The notes: generated from the letters alone by a model not told the origin. DNA of 64,000 nucleotides from Heliocidaris erythrogramma (GCA_025617745.1 CM046853.1:52291021-52355020); one strand, 5' to 3'. Shown: positions 1 to 11,839, counted from the stretch's first letter. A program made the numbers and translations.

Positions 1-299
1 ATGCTTTATGTGTATCATGTGCCTTTCCTGTTCATTAAAGTTGTTGTTGTCACCATTTTGTTCCTCTGTGTTTCCAGTACACTTTGATAAAGATGCATCA
101 TTATAGGCCTAAATCATTAATTCAGAAGGGAAATGAGCAAAAAGCTTTTGGGGAAAAATTTAGATTCTGTAGGAGTAGCATGTTGATCCAACTAGGGTAT
201 GTTTGCATGCTGTAGTAAAAGTTGTACATGTGCAACTGTAAATTTTAGTCCCTTTACACATCATATGTTCATGTTTTCAGAAGATCACTCGTGCATATA

Positions 300-700
300 A
301 ACAGCATGAAAGCATGCATGTAGTGAAGATCATAATTATGTAAGCCTTGAGATCATTTGATGTGCTTGCCTATCTGTGCATAGCTTTGATTGTTGTTTGT
401 GAAATTATCCCGTAATTGATCTTTCTAGGGAATTACATGTGTATTTTGAAGTCTGAAAAGGATTTATTAATACATTTCTGAGGAAAGTGATTTAAAAGTA
501 ATGCAATGAAGATCATTATAATGTAAGCCTTGAGATCATCTGATTTGCTTGAATGTCTGTGCATAGCTTCTGTTACTGCATGTACAAACGTCAAGCAAGA
601 AAGTGGTATCATAACTTAATTGTTTGTGAAAATATTCCTTCATCAATCTGTCTGAAAGGGCTTTATTCATTAAGGAAAGTGCTTAAAAATTAATGCAATG
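300..700. repeat. Imperfect direct repeats, about 184-192 bp period
   Basis: A block near 323 (TGAAGATCAT, then TAAGCCTTGAGATCAT, then TCTGTGCATAGCTT) recurs from about 507. The linked AGGAAAGTG / TTAATGCAATG segment at about 481 recurs at about 673. The copies differ at many positions and have indels, so this is an old local duplication. Confidence 0.7.
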
Positions 701-823
701 GTAACTGATGATATCTGGGCTAAATACAGCATTAAGTATGAGAAGCATCATTGTTAATTTAGGCAGAGATAGTCTGAATATTCAATGCTTTCATATTGAA
801 ACTGTACAGGATAAACTAAAGCG

Positions 824-984
824 TCACCCTCCTGTCATGTTGAGAGATATATTTCCTTACACGCAATATTTTGGTTCAGTTTTGAAGAAACTGAAAGATT
901 AAATCACCCTCCTGTCATGTCAAGGAATATTTTTCGTTTCATGCTATATTTTGGTTCACTTCTTAACAGAAAGATTAAATCAGT
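824..984. repeat. Two-copy 80-bp tandem duplication
   Basis: The segment beginning TCACCCTCCTGTCATGT at 824 is repeated at 904, with period 80 and scattered substitutions. Both copies share ATATTTTGGTTCA and GAAAGATTAAATCA. Confidence 0.75.
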
Positions 985-2875
985 TATAATTATGCTATAT
1001 TTATCATGAAATAGACCTGTAATTTCTCCTTTCATATACCTCTATCTATTATTTGGATGCGAAAGAAGTGTAAAATCTTTCATTATCAGTTAGTGAATTT
1101 GTATTGGTCAGCGTTGTATCCTACGCCTATTATCTCTTGAGCTGATTTCATATCAAGTTTTCCTCTTTTTCATTCAAATGTTTTTTTTCTTTCAGAAATT
1201 TGTATGTAATGTGTTTAATAAGCCTGTCCAATGTAGATGCCTATATTATGTATGCTACCTATTAAGATGTATTCTCTAAAGTAAGGCTATGATCAGTACG
1301 GTACTAGAAAAACTGGCAATATTCCTACATTATATTCCTTTGATCAGATGGGGGTGGTTCTTTTTTTTTTTGTATTTTGTCAATATTTCATTTTGTACTG
1401 GATGTATGTTAAAGTCATGTGGTGAATAAATTAATACTATGTGAAAGTTAGATCTTGATTTATTTGTAAAGTTGTACTCCATTTATTTCCGATATAGTCT
1501 CTGATACAACTACGCGTTTGCAGTAGTAGTACCTCTTATACCACACCTTGTCATGTTTTGCTGAACAATGGACAGCAGTCTTTTTCATTTAAGATGGCAT
1601 ATGTTCAAAAATCTACATGTAATGCATGCCCCATCCCTAAACCTATCTGTAATAATGTTCTGTAATAATGTTCTGTAAGAACACGATTTGGTGTGGTATT
1701 CTTATATAAACATGCTATCAAGATCACTTTTCTGTTAAATAAAATCAGCAGCTATGTTACTGTTTTGCAATTAAAATATGAACACACTCCTAATCAGGGC
1801 AACACATGATACAACATTCCTTTACAGAGAGACATTTTATTTCCACTCTTTGCAAAATATGTGATAACTTTAAAGGAAATGAAATATAGATTTTATTTTT
1901 ATACGTACAGGAACACCATAATGAAAATATGTACTGCTACAACAAGAAACGACCTAAATACTGATCGTTTTCACCCTGAAAATTGCAAACTTCCTCTTCT
2001 GTTTACATGAAAAAAATTGAAAATAGCAAAATGAGTATTGTCTTCTTTTAAAGAAATATCTGCTGTAGTGTACCGTTTTGCCCCAAAGCCCCACATCCGT
2101 TTCTTGTCCTAGCAGTACAGTAAAAAAATGTAAATAGTTTATGCTAGCTATACATTTGTATGTAACAGAGAAACTCGGCATGCACTTCAAAACTTTACAC
2201 CAAACTTAAGCCGTGCAATTTGCACTGCATATTTACATTTTATCATTCCAATACAAAAAGATAAGTGAATAATGTGATATTATCAAACAAAAAAGATATG
2301 TACAAAAAGTAAAGTGCTATTGTTTTGAAGATAGCTAGCTACATGTATGAAACATTGGTGTACACTTATCAAAAATATATTTACAGCTTGTGTCACATGC
2401 CAATAAAAGTAATACTTTTTAAGTTTATTTGCTGGAGGAATTCCATACTTGCAACTTATCAAATCTGCATTACATGCCATATGATATTTGATAATGAACC
2501 GATGACATATGTTTGATAATTTCAACTCGTTACTTTCTGCATCTAGATTTCTATGGGCAGCATTTTCTTTATGCAAAACCTGTTAATGATTAAACTGCTA
2601 TAGATAACAAAGGGAAATGCTAGCCTTGTAATTTAGCAGTGTACACTGTACAGCAGTTCCCTTAAACGCAAAAACCTAAAAGGATACTACCAGTAACTAT
2701 GTGACAATATTCCACCCCTCCCCCCTTTTGGTAATAAAAAAAGAAGAAAGAATAAAATATGAGAAAATGAATGTTGGAGGATGACATAATAATTGCTACA
2801 TGTTGTAGACAGCTCAAGCCTGGAAATACAGTGCAAGATATTTAGTACCCAGTCATTATGGACCCTGTTTAAAGG

Positions 2876-3139
2876 TACTGTAAACGCCATAAATTTTCGC
2901 GAATCGGACTAGCAAGACTATTTCGCGAGTGGTTGAATTCGCGATTGGGAAATTCTCAGATCTACAAACAGATATGATGATGTACTTTCGCATTGAAGCT
3001 AAGTGGTGAACTTTTGACCAGGAGACATCAAATTCAACTGACTTTTTATGTTTGAAATGTTTTAGCGTGTTGTTAAATTCGCGACCCACCCGCGATTCAA
3101 GAAAATAAACCCCCCGAGAAACATATGGCGTATACAGTA
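2876..3139. mobile_element. MITE with TACTGTA-ACGCCATA ends
   Basis: About 264 bp. The left end (TACTGTAAACGCCATA) is the near inverse of the right end (TATGGCGTATACAGTA). The interior is marked by several TTCGCG motifs. TA at the tips fits a Tc1/mariner-type target duplication. There is no transposase frame inside. The family call is inference; the terminal inverted repeat is directly visible. Confidence 0.7.
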
Positions 3140-4159
3140 GATTATAACTGAAAAACCTGTTCAAAGCATTGCAATGCAACTATCACAAACAAAAAAGTGG
3201 CTTGTATAAAGAAATTAATGTGATTAAAGAACATTGGTTCATATTCTGGACTTAAACAGCAAATAAATTGTAAATTCCAACTAAAATCACTCTTTCATGT
3301 TCCTTACAAATGCTGAATTTCATCACCAATAATAGAATAATCGGGGGGGGGGGTGGGTAAGTACACAAGTAGAGCATTTGGCATTCAAAAAAACTTTCAA
3401 TTCTCCTTTTGAACAACTTCTGCATTCAATTTTTTTTTACAGAATAATATATACATTAAAAGGGCTGCTTTTTGCTTGATAACAATACATTTCATTTACA
3501 TTGCCCAAATGAAGCCTACAAAAATCAACAATATTTTGCTTTACATATGTACCATAGAAACTATTTACAATGTCTCTTATCACAATATAATCAGCTACAA
3601 TCTGAAGAGAAATTCATTCGATAACATATTTTCCATAAGATGCAATTATAATGAAACTATATTTATGCCATCAAGTGTTTAATGAACAAGACAACTTACA
3701 GTAATACATGTATTGGGAATCTTAAAAGTGGGTTATTTCACAGAAAAAAAAATAGTTATGTCTTCTATTTTATAATTATGTTACAAATGGTTCCATGGAA
3801 TTCATATACAGCAAAACTATGCTATTTACAAGATATGCCTAAAACTGAGAAAAAACACAGATAATACACATATACTGAAAAGCTGTAACATGTGTGGTCT
3901 CTCTATTTTGTTTCCTTAAATGGTAATCTGGAGTCTGGGGGTTAACTGAAAAACTAACATTAGTACAGAACCCTAAAAAAATATTCTGAATGTTTCAGAA
4001 CACAACAAATTAAATGATATATCTTATGTACCAAGAACAAGTTCGACAGATGATTTGAAATAGTCAAAACGTATGACACAGAAAGACATCAAGCCTGTCA
4101 GATTTCAGATTTCAGATTTCAATAAAGAATGTTGCCCCTCGATCCATGTTGGTATTTTA

Positions 4160-4410
4160 ATGGTAGGCTACATGCAGAGCTCCACACCAACTTTCTCCGT
4201 AAGGGATCCAGATTGAAATTTTCAGGTCCGTAAGCAGTGAGCCCCATGCTAAAATCGTCAAATTTGGGGGTCTGGGGGCCCTAGATGGTAGGCTACATGC
4301 AGAGCTCCACACTAACTTTCTCCGTAAGGGATCCAGATTGAAATTTTCAGGTCCGTAAGCAGTGAGCCCCATGCTAAAATCGTCAAATTTGGGGGTCTGG
4401 GGGTCCTAGA
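4160..4410. repeat. Two-copy 125-bp tandem duplication
   Basis: The segment starting ATGGTAGGCTACATGCAGAG at 4160 is repeated almost perfectly from 4285. Only a few substitutions separate the copies (for example CACCAACT versus CACTAACT), so the duplication is recent. It lies about 400 bp beyond the stop codon of the minus-strand gene at 4782, probably in its 3' untranslated or flanking sequence. Confidence 0.85.
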
Positions 4411-4781
4411 TTTTGGCCGCCCATGTGTCCCAGGTGCCTGTTAGTGTCGGTCCCTTCTAAATGGTTTTTACCAACATTTTTTTGTTGAATTGGCATAACT
4501 GAGACTGCTGAAAAGATGGGATCTGAAGACATGGAATGACAAACTAGCACTCCCAATGCAGAGAAGTGGTTGTAGCAAGACACATGAAAACCATTCAGTG
4601 TGGTATCTAAAAATATATGGCAAACAAATAATCAACAAATGTTCACCTAGAAACACTATAAAATTGAGCAGTCTTTCATAATGCAATATGTACATGAAAT
4701 TTTAGCACTGAAATATAATTACAAAATTAAACAAATTCAGTAACAACAAAGGTAGGGGAAAAGATAATTATGGGTGATGTA

Positions 4782-7700
4782 TCAAGGGGAGTAAGGAGCT
4801 CTTATTTTCCTTTTGCGCTTGCCCTCTGACTCTGGCTCTGCTTCTGCTGGCCTCTTAGTTGGTGTTCGTTGATCTTCGACCATAAGAACTTGTGTCGTCG
4901 CCCCCTCTTCTGTTGTGACAACTTCAGTTGTTACGACAACAGTTGTCATTTCTCCATCGCCCATGTCTGTGATAATCTCAGTGGGTACCATCTCACTCTG
5001 AATGCCTCCTTCATGCACGGTTCCATCCGTCACCACCTCCTGCTGAATGATCTCCTCTTGGATGATCGCTTCCCCTGGGACAACCTCCTGGACCACTTGC
5101 TCCTGGACAATCTCCTCTGGAACCACGTTCTGTGTGACTATGGTCTGTTGCCCCCCTTGAGTCTCCTGGATGGTGACTACCTCATGGACGGCTTCTTCCG
5201 GAGACACAGTCTGCAGAGTTGTGGTGGTCACCACCTCCTGTGGAATGGTCTGAGTAGTGGTAATGATCTCTGTTGGAAGGACATGCTGCAACAGCTGCGC
5301 AGCCATCATTTCCGGATCCATCTCTTCCTCAGTCACAACTTCTTGCTGAACAATCTGAGTGGGTATGCCATCCATCATGACTTGGTTAATGTTCATGGAG
5401 CCTCCCTGACCTGACGCTTCCACCATGATAGGCATCCCTAGACCTGAAGAAGCATCTGAGATGGGTATCCCACTGGTCATTCCTTGTTTGCTCACCTGCA
5501 GGACAATCTGGTTGTTATCCTGGGACAAGACTGTCACCTCCTCAGGTCTGCTGCCAGCTCTCTTCCGTTTCATGGACGACTTCATCTGCTCTGACGTCTC
5601 CGACATCTGCTCCGCAATCTTCACCATCTCAGAGATGACAACTTCCGACGTACTCTTTTTCCCTCTTGCATCATTTTGCCAGTTGTCGTCCATCACAGCT
5701 TCTTCTATCACCACTTGATGCTGACCCCTCTTTCCACGACCTCTGACCCTCTCTGGTTTTGCCATGATCTCGTCTTCTTCGTCACTCTCTTCTAGGAGAT
5801 CCTCTTCACTCTCCCCATCACTAGACTCCTCGACCTCCTCCTCGCTCTCGTCGTCATCACTTTCACTGCTTCCTTCATCATCACTAGTTTCATAGCGCTC
5901 TGCACTGGGCAAGACTCCATTCTGTAGAGCTTCTACTTCATCCATAATCTGTTAAGTCAGACAGGAGAAGATGAAACTTCATAACATTTCCAAATGAATG
6001 ATTCTAAAAGCTATGGGGAAATAAAAGCATAAATTTACACATGTTCCCTTACATGGAGTAGGCCCTAATAAATATCCATAGCACTATACCTCTTGACAGC
6101 TCAACTAAGTGTTGCCTTACAGACCCTTTTGTAATTGCCTATTGTTAAGAGTGAGTGGTAAATATGAATGTATGTGACAGGTACTTGTAGAGTATTTACC
6201 CATGCTTCTTTTGATACCATATTCATGGAATGATATATCATGGTAGGCTGCACAGAGGCCAATTTAGGTAACTTGGTCAAAACCCACTTGCTGTAGGGGA
6301 TGGAACAACAAGCAAGAAAGAGTGTTTTTCTGTCAAATCATGTTTAGGTTAAATTCCTGGATTCTCTTCAATTACATGTGGCATGTGGTGCATACTGCCA
6401 AATATGGTGGGTGGTGATCGAATCATCACATCAAAACTATGCTTCATCCATGACAAATACATCTTTGGGGAAGCATGGGGAAGCATGGGGGTCTTACAAG
6501 ACGCCAGATACGTAAGGCTATCTGTCAGGAAGAACCTCTTTGAAAGAGTTTAGGCCCCAAATCATCAGGAATAGAGCGATTTGAGTCTTGAATGATCCCT
6601 TGCATAAGCCTGACCCGTTTCGACGTAAAAAACATGCTTTTATTAACATTCCAGGCCTAAGTTGGTCAGTCCATGGATTCCTTATCAAGAAAACAACTAA
6701 ATCGACCCCTGTGCAGCCAACTGTGAAATATCATCCGATGAATATGGTTCCAAAAGAAACGGAGGACAACACTCTACAAGTATATATCAAATATGTTCAT
6801 ATCAACAACTCACTCTTAAAACAGCCAATTATACAAGTGTAAAGTTTTTTTGACTGGCAACTGCACACGTACATTGTATGGATCAAAAGCACACAAGACT
6901 GGCTTCAGCTTAGTATGTTATTTTGTATTTGATGCATGGAAAAATAAAATCAATCAATCAAACAATGCTAAATGCAGATACCAATAATTGAATGCTCAGC
7001 AAGAAATACCTTTACTGCAGGGACGATTGCACAAATTTGCATCTACACATTACCTTGTATTTTTGTTTCATTATCCGGTCTCCTTTGGTTGTCTCCCTTC
7101 CAACCACCTGGCAGCATCCATGGATCCATGTCTCCTCTGGCTCACTCCAAGGCGATAGAGCTCATGAAAGATCTATAAAGACAGATATTAAAGATAAAAA
7201 TATGTGAAATAATAGTAATGTTGAAAAATGTAAAGATCAATATACTTACACATTTACAGTCTCAATGTGTTTACATGAAAAACAAAAATACAAGAACGAC
7301 AACGCAAAGCGTAGCATCCCCTCGCCAGGTACAAATGGCCTATATATAGCTATATCTTCATACCATGTACCTTCTTACCAAATTTCATTAAAATCTGTCT
7401 AACATTACTAAAATTAATCAAACGGAAACCACATTTTTGGATTTTTAATGAGATATGTCCTTTGACCTACATATTCCAAAATCCAACTTAGGCTGTATTT
7501 TTGATACCATGTACCTTCATATCAAATTTCATTAAAATCCGTCTAACATTTCTAAAGTTATCAAACAGAAACCACATTTTCGGTTTTCGCATATTTAATG
7601 AGCTATGACCTTTGACCTACATACTCCGAAATCGAACTTAGGCTATATCTTCATACCATGTACCTTCTTCCTAAATTTCATTAAAATCTGTCTAACATTA

Positions 7701-10494
7701 CTAAAGTTATCGAACAGAAACCACATTTCCGTTTTTTTCGCATATTTAATTATCTATGGCCTTTGACCTTTAACGACCATACTCTGAAATCGAACTCAGG
7801 CTGTATTTTGATACCATGTAACATCATATCAAATTTCATTAAAATCCGTCAAAGATTACTAAAATTATCGAACGGAAGCACATTTTTCGGGTTTTCGCAT
7901 ATTTAATAAGCTATGATCTTTGACCTTTGACATATATAATCCGAAATTGAACTTGGGCTGTATTATGGTTGAAACATTGCTGAAGTTATCGAACGGAAAT
8001 CGATTTGTTACGGACGGAGGGACGGCAGCGATGCTATATCCCCTCCGACTTCGTCGGCGAGGGGATGAAAAGAGAGGGACAGGAGAAGAAATAATCCCCC
8101 CAAAAAAATTCTGCATAACATATTTATAATGACTTTATCAAAAATCCTAAAGTTTTTTCAGTTTTGACATAACTTTTGACATTGTGTCATCACAATATCT
8201 TATTCACAGTCCTGAGGAAATATCATGCCTGTATCTTCATTATATATACTAACCCTCTGCCGGCATCCATGGCGCCAGAGCTGACCTCCGATAAGACTGG
8301 ATAGATACTGGAACTTGCGCTCACGACGGGTGAAAAGTGGAATGGTCATCATCATACCAAGTCTGCCTCTGTTTGAGGATTCGTAGCTGTCAGGGCTGTG
8401 CAAATGAGGGGATAAAATGTTTAAATTCATTAATAAATTTGGCTCAATAACCGAAAGTGAACAATAATACATCATTTACCATAAATCAGAATTTCCATTA
8501 ATGTTGACATTTTCAAATTGAACAGCCAATAAGACAAATAAAACTAGAAATGTGCATTGCTGGGGCCGCGCAATGCTAAATGTATCCCCCGGCGCTGGCA
8601 GCGATTTGAAGGAAGGACAAAGACCCTCCCCCATCCCCTCCCTCAAACAAAAGGATGGTGTAGAAATTAGATGTGTAGGTTTCACTAAGACACATCTTCA
8701 CATAAAATTTGAAAGAAATGTGTTGAGAGATATACCAAGATACATCTCCATACAAAATTTGAAAGAAATCCATCAAGAAATGTGGCCTGCAGAGTGCACT
8801 CACGCCATGCCCTGAAGTATGACCTTTGACCCTATAAAAGACGGAACACTGGTGGCAGCATCACCAAAAACTATAGGTTTTTAGATTACACCAAGAGACA
8901 CCTTCATGCAAAATTTGAACGAAATCCGTCAAGAAATGCAGAAGAGTGCAAGAAATGGAAAAATGACCTTTGACCCTATAAAGGACGGAACAATGAGGGC
9001 AGCATCACCAAAAATTAAATATGTGTAGATTATACCAAGATACATCTCCATACAAAATTTGAATGAAATCCGTCAAGAAATGCAGAAGTAAGAGTGCACA
9101 AAAGGGACAAATGAGCTTTGACCCTATAAAGGACGGAACAATGAGGGCAGCATCACCAAACAGTAAAGATGTGTAGATTATACCAAGATACATCTCCATA
9201 CAAAATTTGAACAAAATCCGTTGAGAAATGTGGCCTGCAGAGTGCACTCACGCCATTCCCTGAAGTATGACCTTTGACCCTATAAAAGACGGAACACTGG
9301 TGGCAGCATCACCAAAACTATAGGTTTTTAGACTACACCAAGAGACACCTTCATGCAAAATTTGAACGAAATCCGTCAAGAAATGCAGAAGTAAGAGTGC
9401 AAGAAATGGAAAAATGACCTTTGACCCTATAAAGGACGGAACAATGAGGGCAGCATCACCAAAAATTAAATATGTGTAGATTATACCAAGATACATCTCT
9501 ATACAAAATTTGAATGAAATCCATCAAGAAATGCAGAAGTAAGAGTGCACAAAAGGGACAAATGAGCTTTGACCCTATAAAGGACGGAACAATGAGGGCA
9601 GCATCACCAAACAGTAAAGATGTGTAGATTATACCAAGATACATCTCCATACAAAATTTGAAAGAAATCCATCAAGGAATGTGGCCTGCAGAGTGAACTC
9701 ACGCAATCCCTTGAAGTATGACCTTTGACCCTATAAAAGACGGGACACTGGTGGCAGCATCACCAAAAAGTACAGATTTTTAGATTACACCAAGGGACAC
9801 CTTCATGCAAAATTTGAACGAAATCCGTCGAGAAATGCAGAAGTAAGAGTGCAAGAAATGGAAAAATGACCTTTGACCCTATAAAGGACGGAACAATGAG
9901 GGCAGCATCACCAAACATTAAACATGTGTAGATTATACCAAGATACATCTCCATACAAAATTTGAACAAAATCCGTTGAGAAATGTGGCCTGCAGAGTGC
10001 ACTCACGCCATGCCCTGAAGTATGACCTTTGACCCTATAAAAGACGGAACACTGGTGGCAGCATCACCAAACACTATACGTTTTTAAATTACACCAAGAG
10101 ACACCTTCATGCAAAATTTGAACGAAATCCGTTGAGAAATGTGACCGCCAGAGCGCACACAAGAGTACACACAAGACATCTATCAAAATATGACCTTTGA
10201 CCCTATAAAAGACGGAACACTGGGGGCAGCATCACCAAAATCTATAGGGTTCCAGATTTTACCAACAGACACCTTCATACAAAATTTGAACAAAATCCGT
10301 TGAGAAATGTGACCGCTAGAGCGCACACAAACTATCCCAAAAATATGGCCTTTTACCCTATAAAAGACGGAACACTGGGGGCAGCATCACCAGAAACTAT
10401 AGGGGTCCAGATTTTACCAAGATACACGTCCACACGAAGTCTGAAAAAAATTCGTCGAGAAATGTGACCGCTAGAGCGCACACAAGAATGTGAC

Positions 10495-10525
<31 letters not shown>

Positions 10526-11645
10526 AACGCTGCTGAATCCAAAGTATCCTCCGGCATACTGCCGGGGGATACAATGATATATTGACAGAAGAGATTTATG
10601 AAATGAAAACATCATTTTTTGCAAATTCAAATGGAAAAGCCGATTCTTTCACAACTTCAAAGAAAATGTAATGGTATTTTCAAAAGTTTGACATATTATA
10701 AAAGGAGACTCCATTACCACTAGCCTAATCATATCTGATTGATACACGTCTGTAAAAACCCAATTACACACACACACTAGCCTACTTGCTTGGGGCTAAC
10801 ATAATGTTCTTACGGCATGCAAAGAATTTAAACATCGACATAATTTTTTACATCCATGCTCACTGAACTGCTATTCAAACATGTGTTTTTCAATCCTGGT
10901 ACAATCTGGATATGACCAAAATTCAATTTGCTGCCACCCTTAAAATATCTGTCAAAATTAGGGGTAGCAAGGTTCACAAATGATACAATATGAATACTTT
11001 AAACCACACACAAAAAAATTGTCCTCACTTATTGATTGTGTACTGTTTGTTCTTGGGAGCCAGAGCTGCCATACATGACATGTAGAAAACCGGCATCTCC
11101 TTTTTGAACTCTGCCAGAATGTGTCCCCAGGCCGACTCGGTGATGCGATGTGTCTTGTCTCCCGTGGCTACGATCTGCGGACTGGGAAAGCTGAGGGGTT
11201 TCTTCACAAATCTCTGCACCTCTTTACGTACCTCCACTTCCACCACCGCTGGCAGAGCACTGCGAACCGAAGGGCTGGTGAGAAGGGCGCTCAAAGCTCT
11301 GGCGTGGTTGAAGGTCCGCATGTAGGTCACCACTTTCTGCAGCAAAGGCTCGTTCTTGGGTACTTTGGCTCGCCTCGGCCCCTTCACATCAGATGCAAAT
11401 TCGACAGGTTCGGTGTTGACCCCAATGCTCCTGAACATTGTGCCAGACGTGTTTGAGGAGAAGACGGCCCTGGATTCCCAAGCAACTTTCTTACCTCGAG
11501 ATCTCGTAACTTTGATCTCTAGGGGCTTGCGTCCTGATCTGGATTTTCCTTTGGGGCTTCTGGTACTGGGTCTCCCCCGATTGCTTGAAGAGGCTCCTGA
11601 ATTCTTAGACTTCGACCCTCTAGATTTAGCTCTAGATTTTGCCAT
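4782..11645 (-). CDS. Unrecognised nuclear-type protein, four coding exons, about 650 aa
   Basis: Modelled coding exons in transcript order are 11645-11029, 8395-8254, 7172-7146 and 5948-4782. Junctions: donor AA|GTGAGG to acceptor ACAG|CCC; donor AGG|GTTAGT to TATAG|ATC; donor GGA|GTGAGC to AACAG|ATT. Phases match and the frame stays open throughout. An acceptor-like AACAG ends just before 11660, so a 5' noncoding exon is likely. Residues 1-55 are Ser/Lys/Arg-rich. Residues about 85-205 look folded (MRTFNHARALSALL; EFKKEMPVFYMSCMAAL). Exon 2 adds MMMTIPLFTRRERKFQYLSS and GGQLWRHGC. Exon 4 starts with a long Glu/Asp/Ser acidic tract, then a Val/Thr/Glu-rich region with repeated EVVT and EIITT motifs, and ends in a basic KRKRK signal. 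I do not recognise the family. The folded middle recalls N-terminal modules of multicopy proteins in marine invertebrate genomes, which is only a weak impression. A nuclear location is inferred from the basic and acidic tracts. Confidence 0.75.
7071..7172 (-). other. Alternative long form of exon 3 of the 4782-11645 gene
   Basis: If the donor at GGA|GTGAGC (7146/7145) is not used, the exon reads on in frame for 24 more codons. They include GVSQRRHGSMDAARWLEG and end at a TAA at 7073-7071. This gives a protein of about 286 aa without the acidic and Val/Thr-rich tail. The extra residues continue the folded-looking sequence smoothly (LYRLGVSQRR), so this may be the ancestral ending. Which form is made cannot be told from sequence. 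Confidence 0.5.
7300..8067 (+). mobile_element. Pearl/HINE-like element with about 150-bp core repeats (copy 1)
   Basis: The left end has a small hairpin (ACGC-AAA-GCGT, 7302-7312) followed by CATCCCCTCGCC (7315-7326). The right end is a hairpin at 8038-8066, with stem ATCCCCTCCGAC against GTCGGCGAGGGGAT and loop TTC, and it inverts the left motif. Between them are about four tandem units of 150-157 bp, each with AAATTTCATTAAAATC-like and TTTGACCT segments. Subterminal inverted repeats, a core minisatellite and a 3' hairpin are the known layout of pearl, sea-urchin tsp and Helentron-derived (HINE) elements. The element lies in the intron between coding exons 2 and 3 of the minus-strand gene. 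It has no coding capacity. Confidence 0.7.
8553..10573 (+). mobile_element. Pearl/HINE-like element with eleven core repeats (copy 2)
   Basis: The left end has a hairpin (GCATTGC with GCAATGC, 8554-8576) followed by TGTATCCCCCGGC (8581-8593). The right end is a 13-bp-stem hairpin with loop TAC at 10544-10572, one mismatch, whose 3' arm TGCCGGGGGATAC inverts the left motif. The core has eleven units of about 144-168 bp. Units 1-3 and 4-6 form a higher-order repeat of about 449 bp. Each unit carries a TGACCTTTGACCC-like motif, then CAAAATTTGAAnGAAATCCG. A GCG trinucleotide run (10495-10524) precedes the 3' hairpin. The layout matches copy 1 and the Helentron-derived pearl/tsp type. It lies in the intron between coding exons 1 and 2 of the minus-strand gene. 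Confidence 0.75.
10495..10524. repeat. GCG trinucleotide run
   Basis: About nine perfect GCG units sit directly before the terminal hairpin of the pearl/HINE-like element. They are part of that element's 3' end rather than of a gene. Confidence 0.9.
10574..11028. other. Remaining intron sequence
   Basis: AT-rich sequence between the repeat element and coding exon 1 of the minus-strand gene. I see no further feature. Confidence 0.5.
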
Positions 11646-11833
11646 TGCTTCAAATTGTATCTGTTCATCAAAAGGTAAAAAAATTATGTAAAATAAACAA
11701 AACATTTCAAGAAAATGTAAGATTTTGTCTAGTTTTATCGGTACAATTCCTCTTAAGAAGACAGACACATAATAAAAATTATCTGAACACTCACTTCTAT
11801 TTGCAATTTTGTAAAGCATTAGTTCTTTCTTTC

Positions 11834-11839
11834 TTTATT
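11834..11839 (-). terminator. Candidate polyadenylation signal of the MANBAL-like gene
   Basis: AATAAA on the minus strand (TTTATT on the plus strand) lies about 117 nt downstream of the MANBAL-like stop and upstream of the next minus-strand gene. It is the only canonical signal I noted in this short gap. Confidence 0.45.

Larger units (their letters stand above)
1..2870. other. Gene-free AT-rich flank
   Basis: I see no supportable coding exon on either strand. The stretch holds diverged local duplications near 300-700 and 824-984. It could be 3' untranslated or flanking sequence of a gene beyond the left edge, but nothing seen proves this. Confidence 0.5.

Noticed and set aside
4869-5718. 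Long plus-strand open frames opposite the 4782-5948 exon
   Set aside because: They are antisense shadows of a biased coding exon. They lack splice context, and their composition follows the opposite strand.
8576-10630. Several 70-80 codon minus-strand frames with shared sequence, which could suggest a repeated protein domain
   Set aside because: They arise from the 150-bp core repeats of a non-coding element; the repeat unit is not a multiple that preserves one frame through the array.
11104-11691. Plus-strand frames of 73-111 codons opposite coding exon 1 of the unknown gene
   Set aside because: They lie antisense to a spliced coding exon and show no motif.
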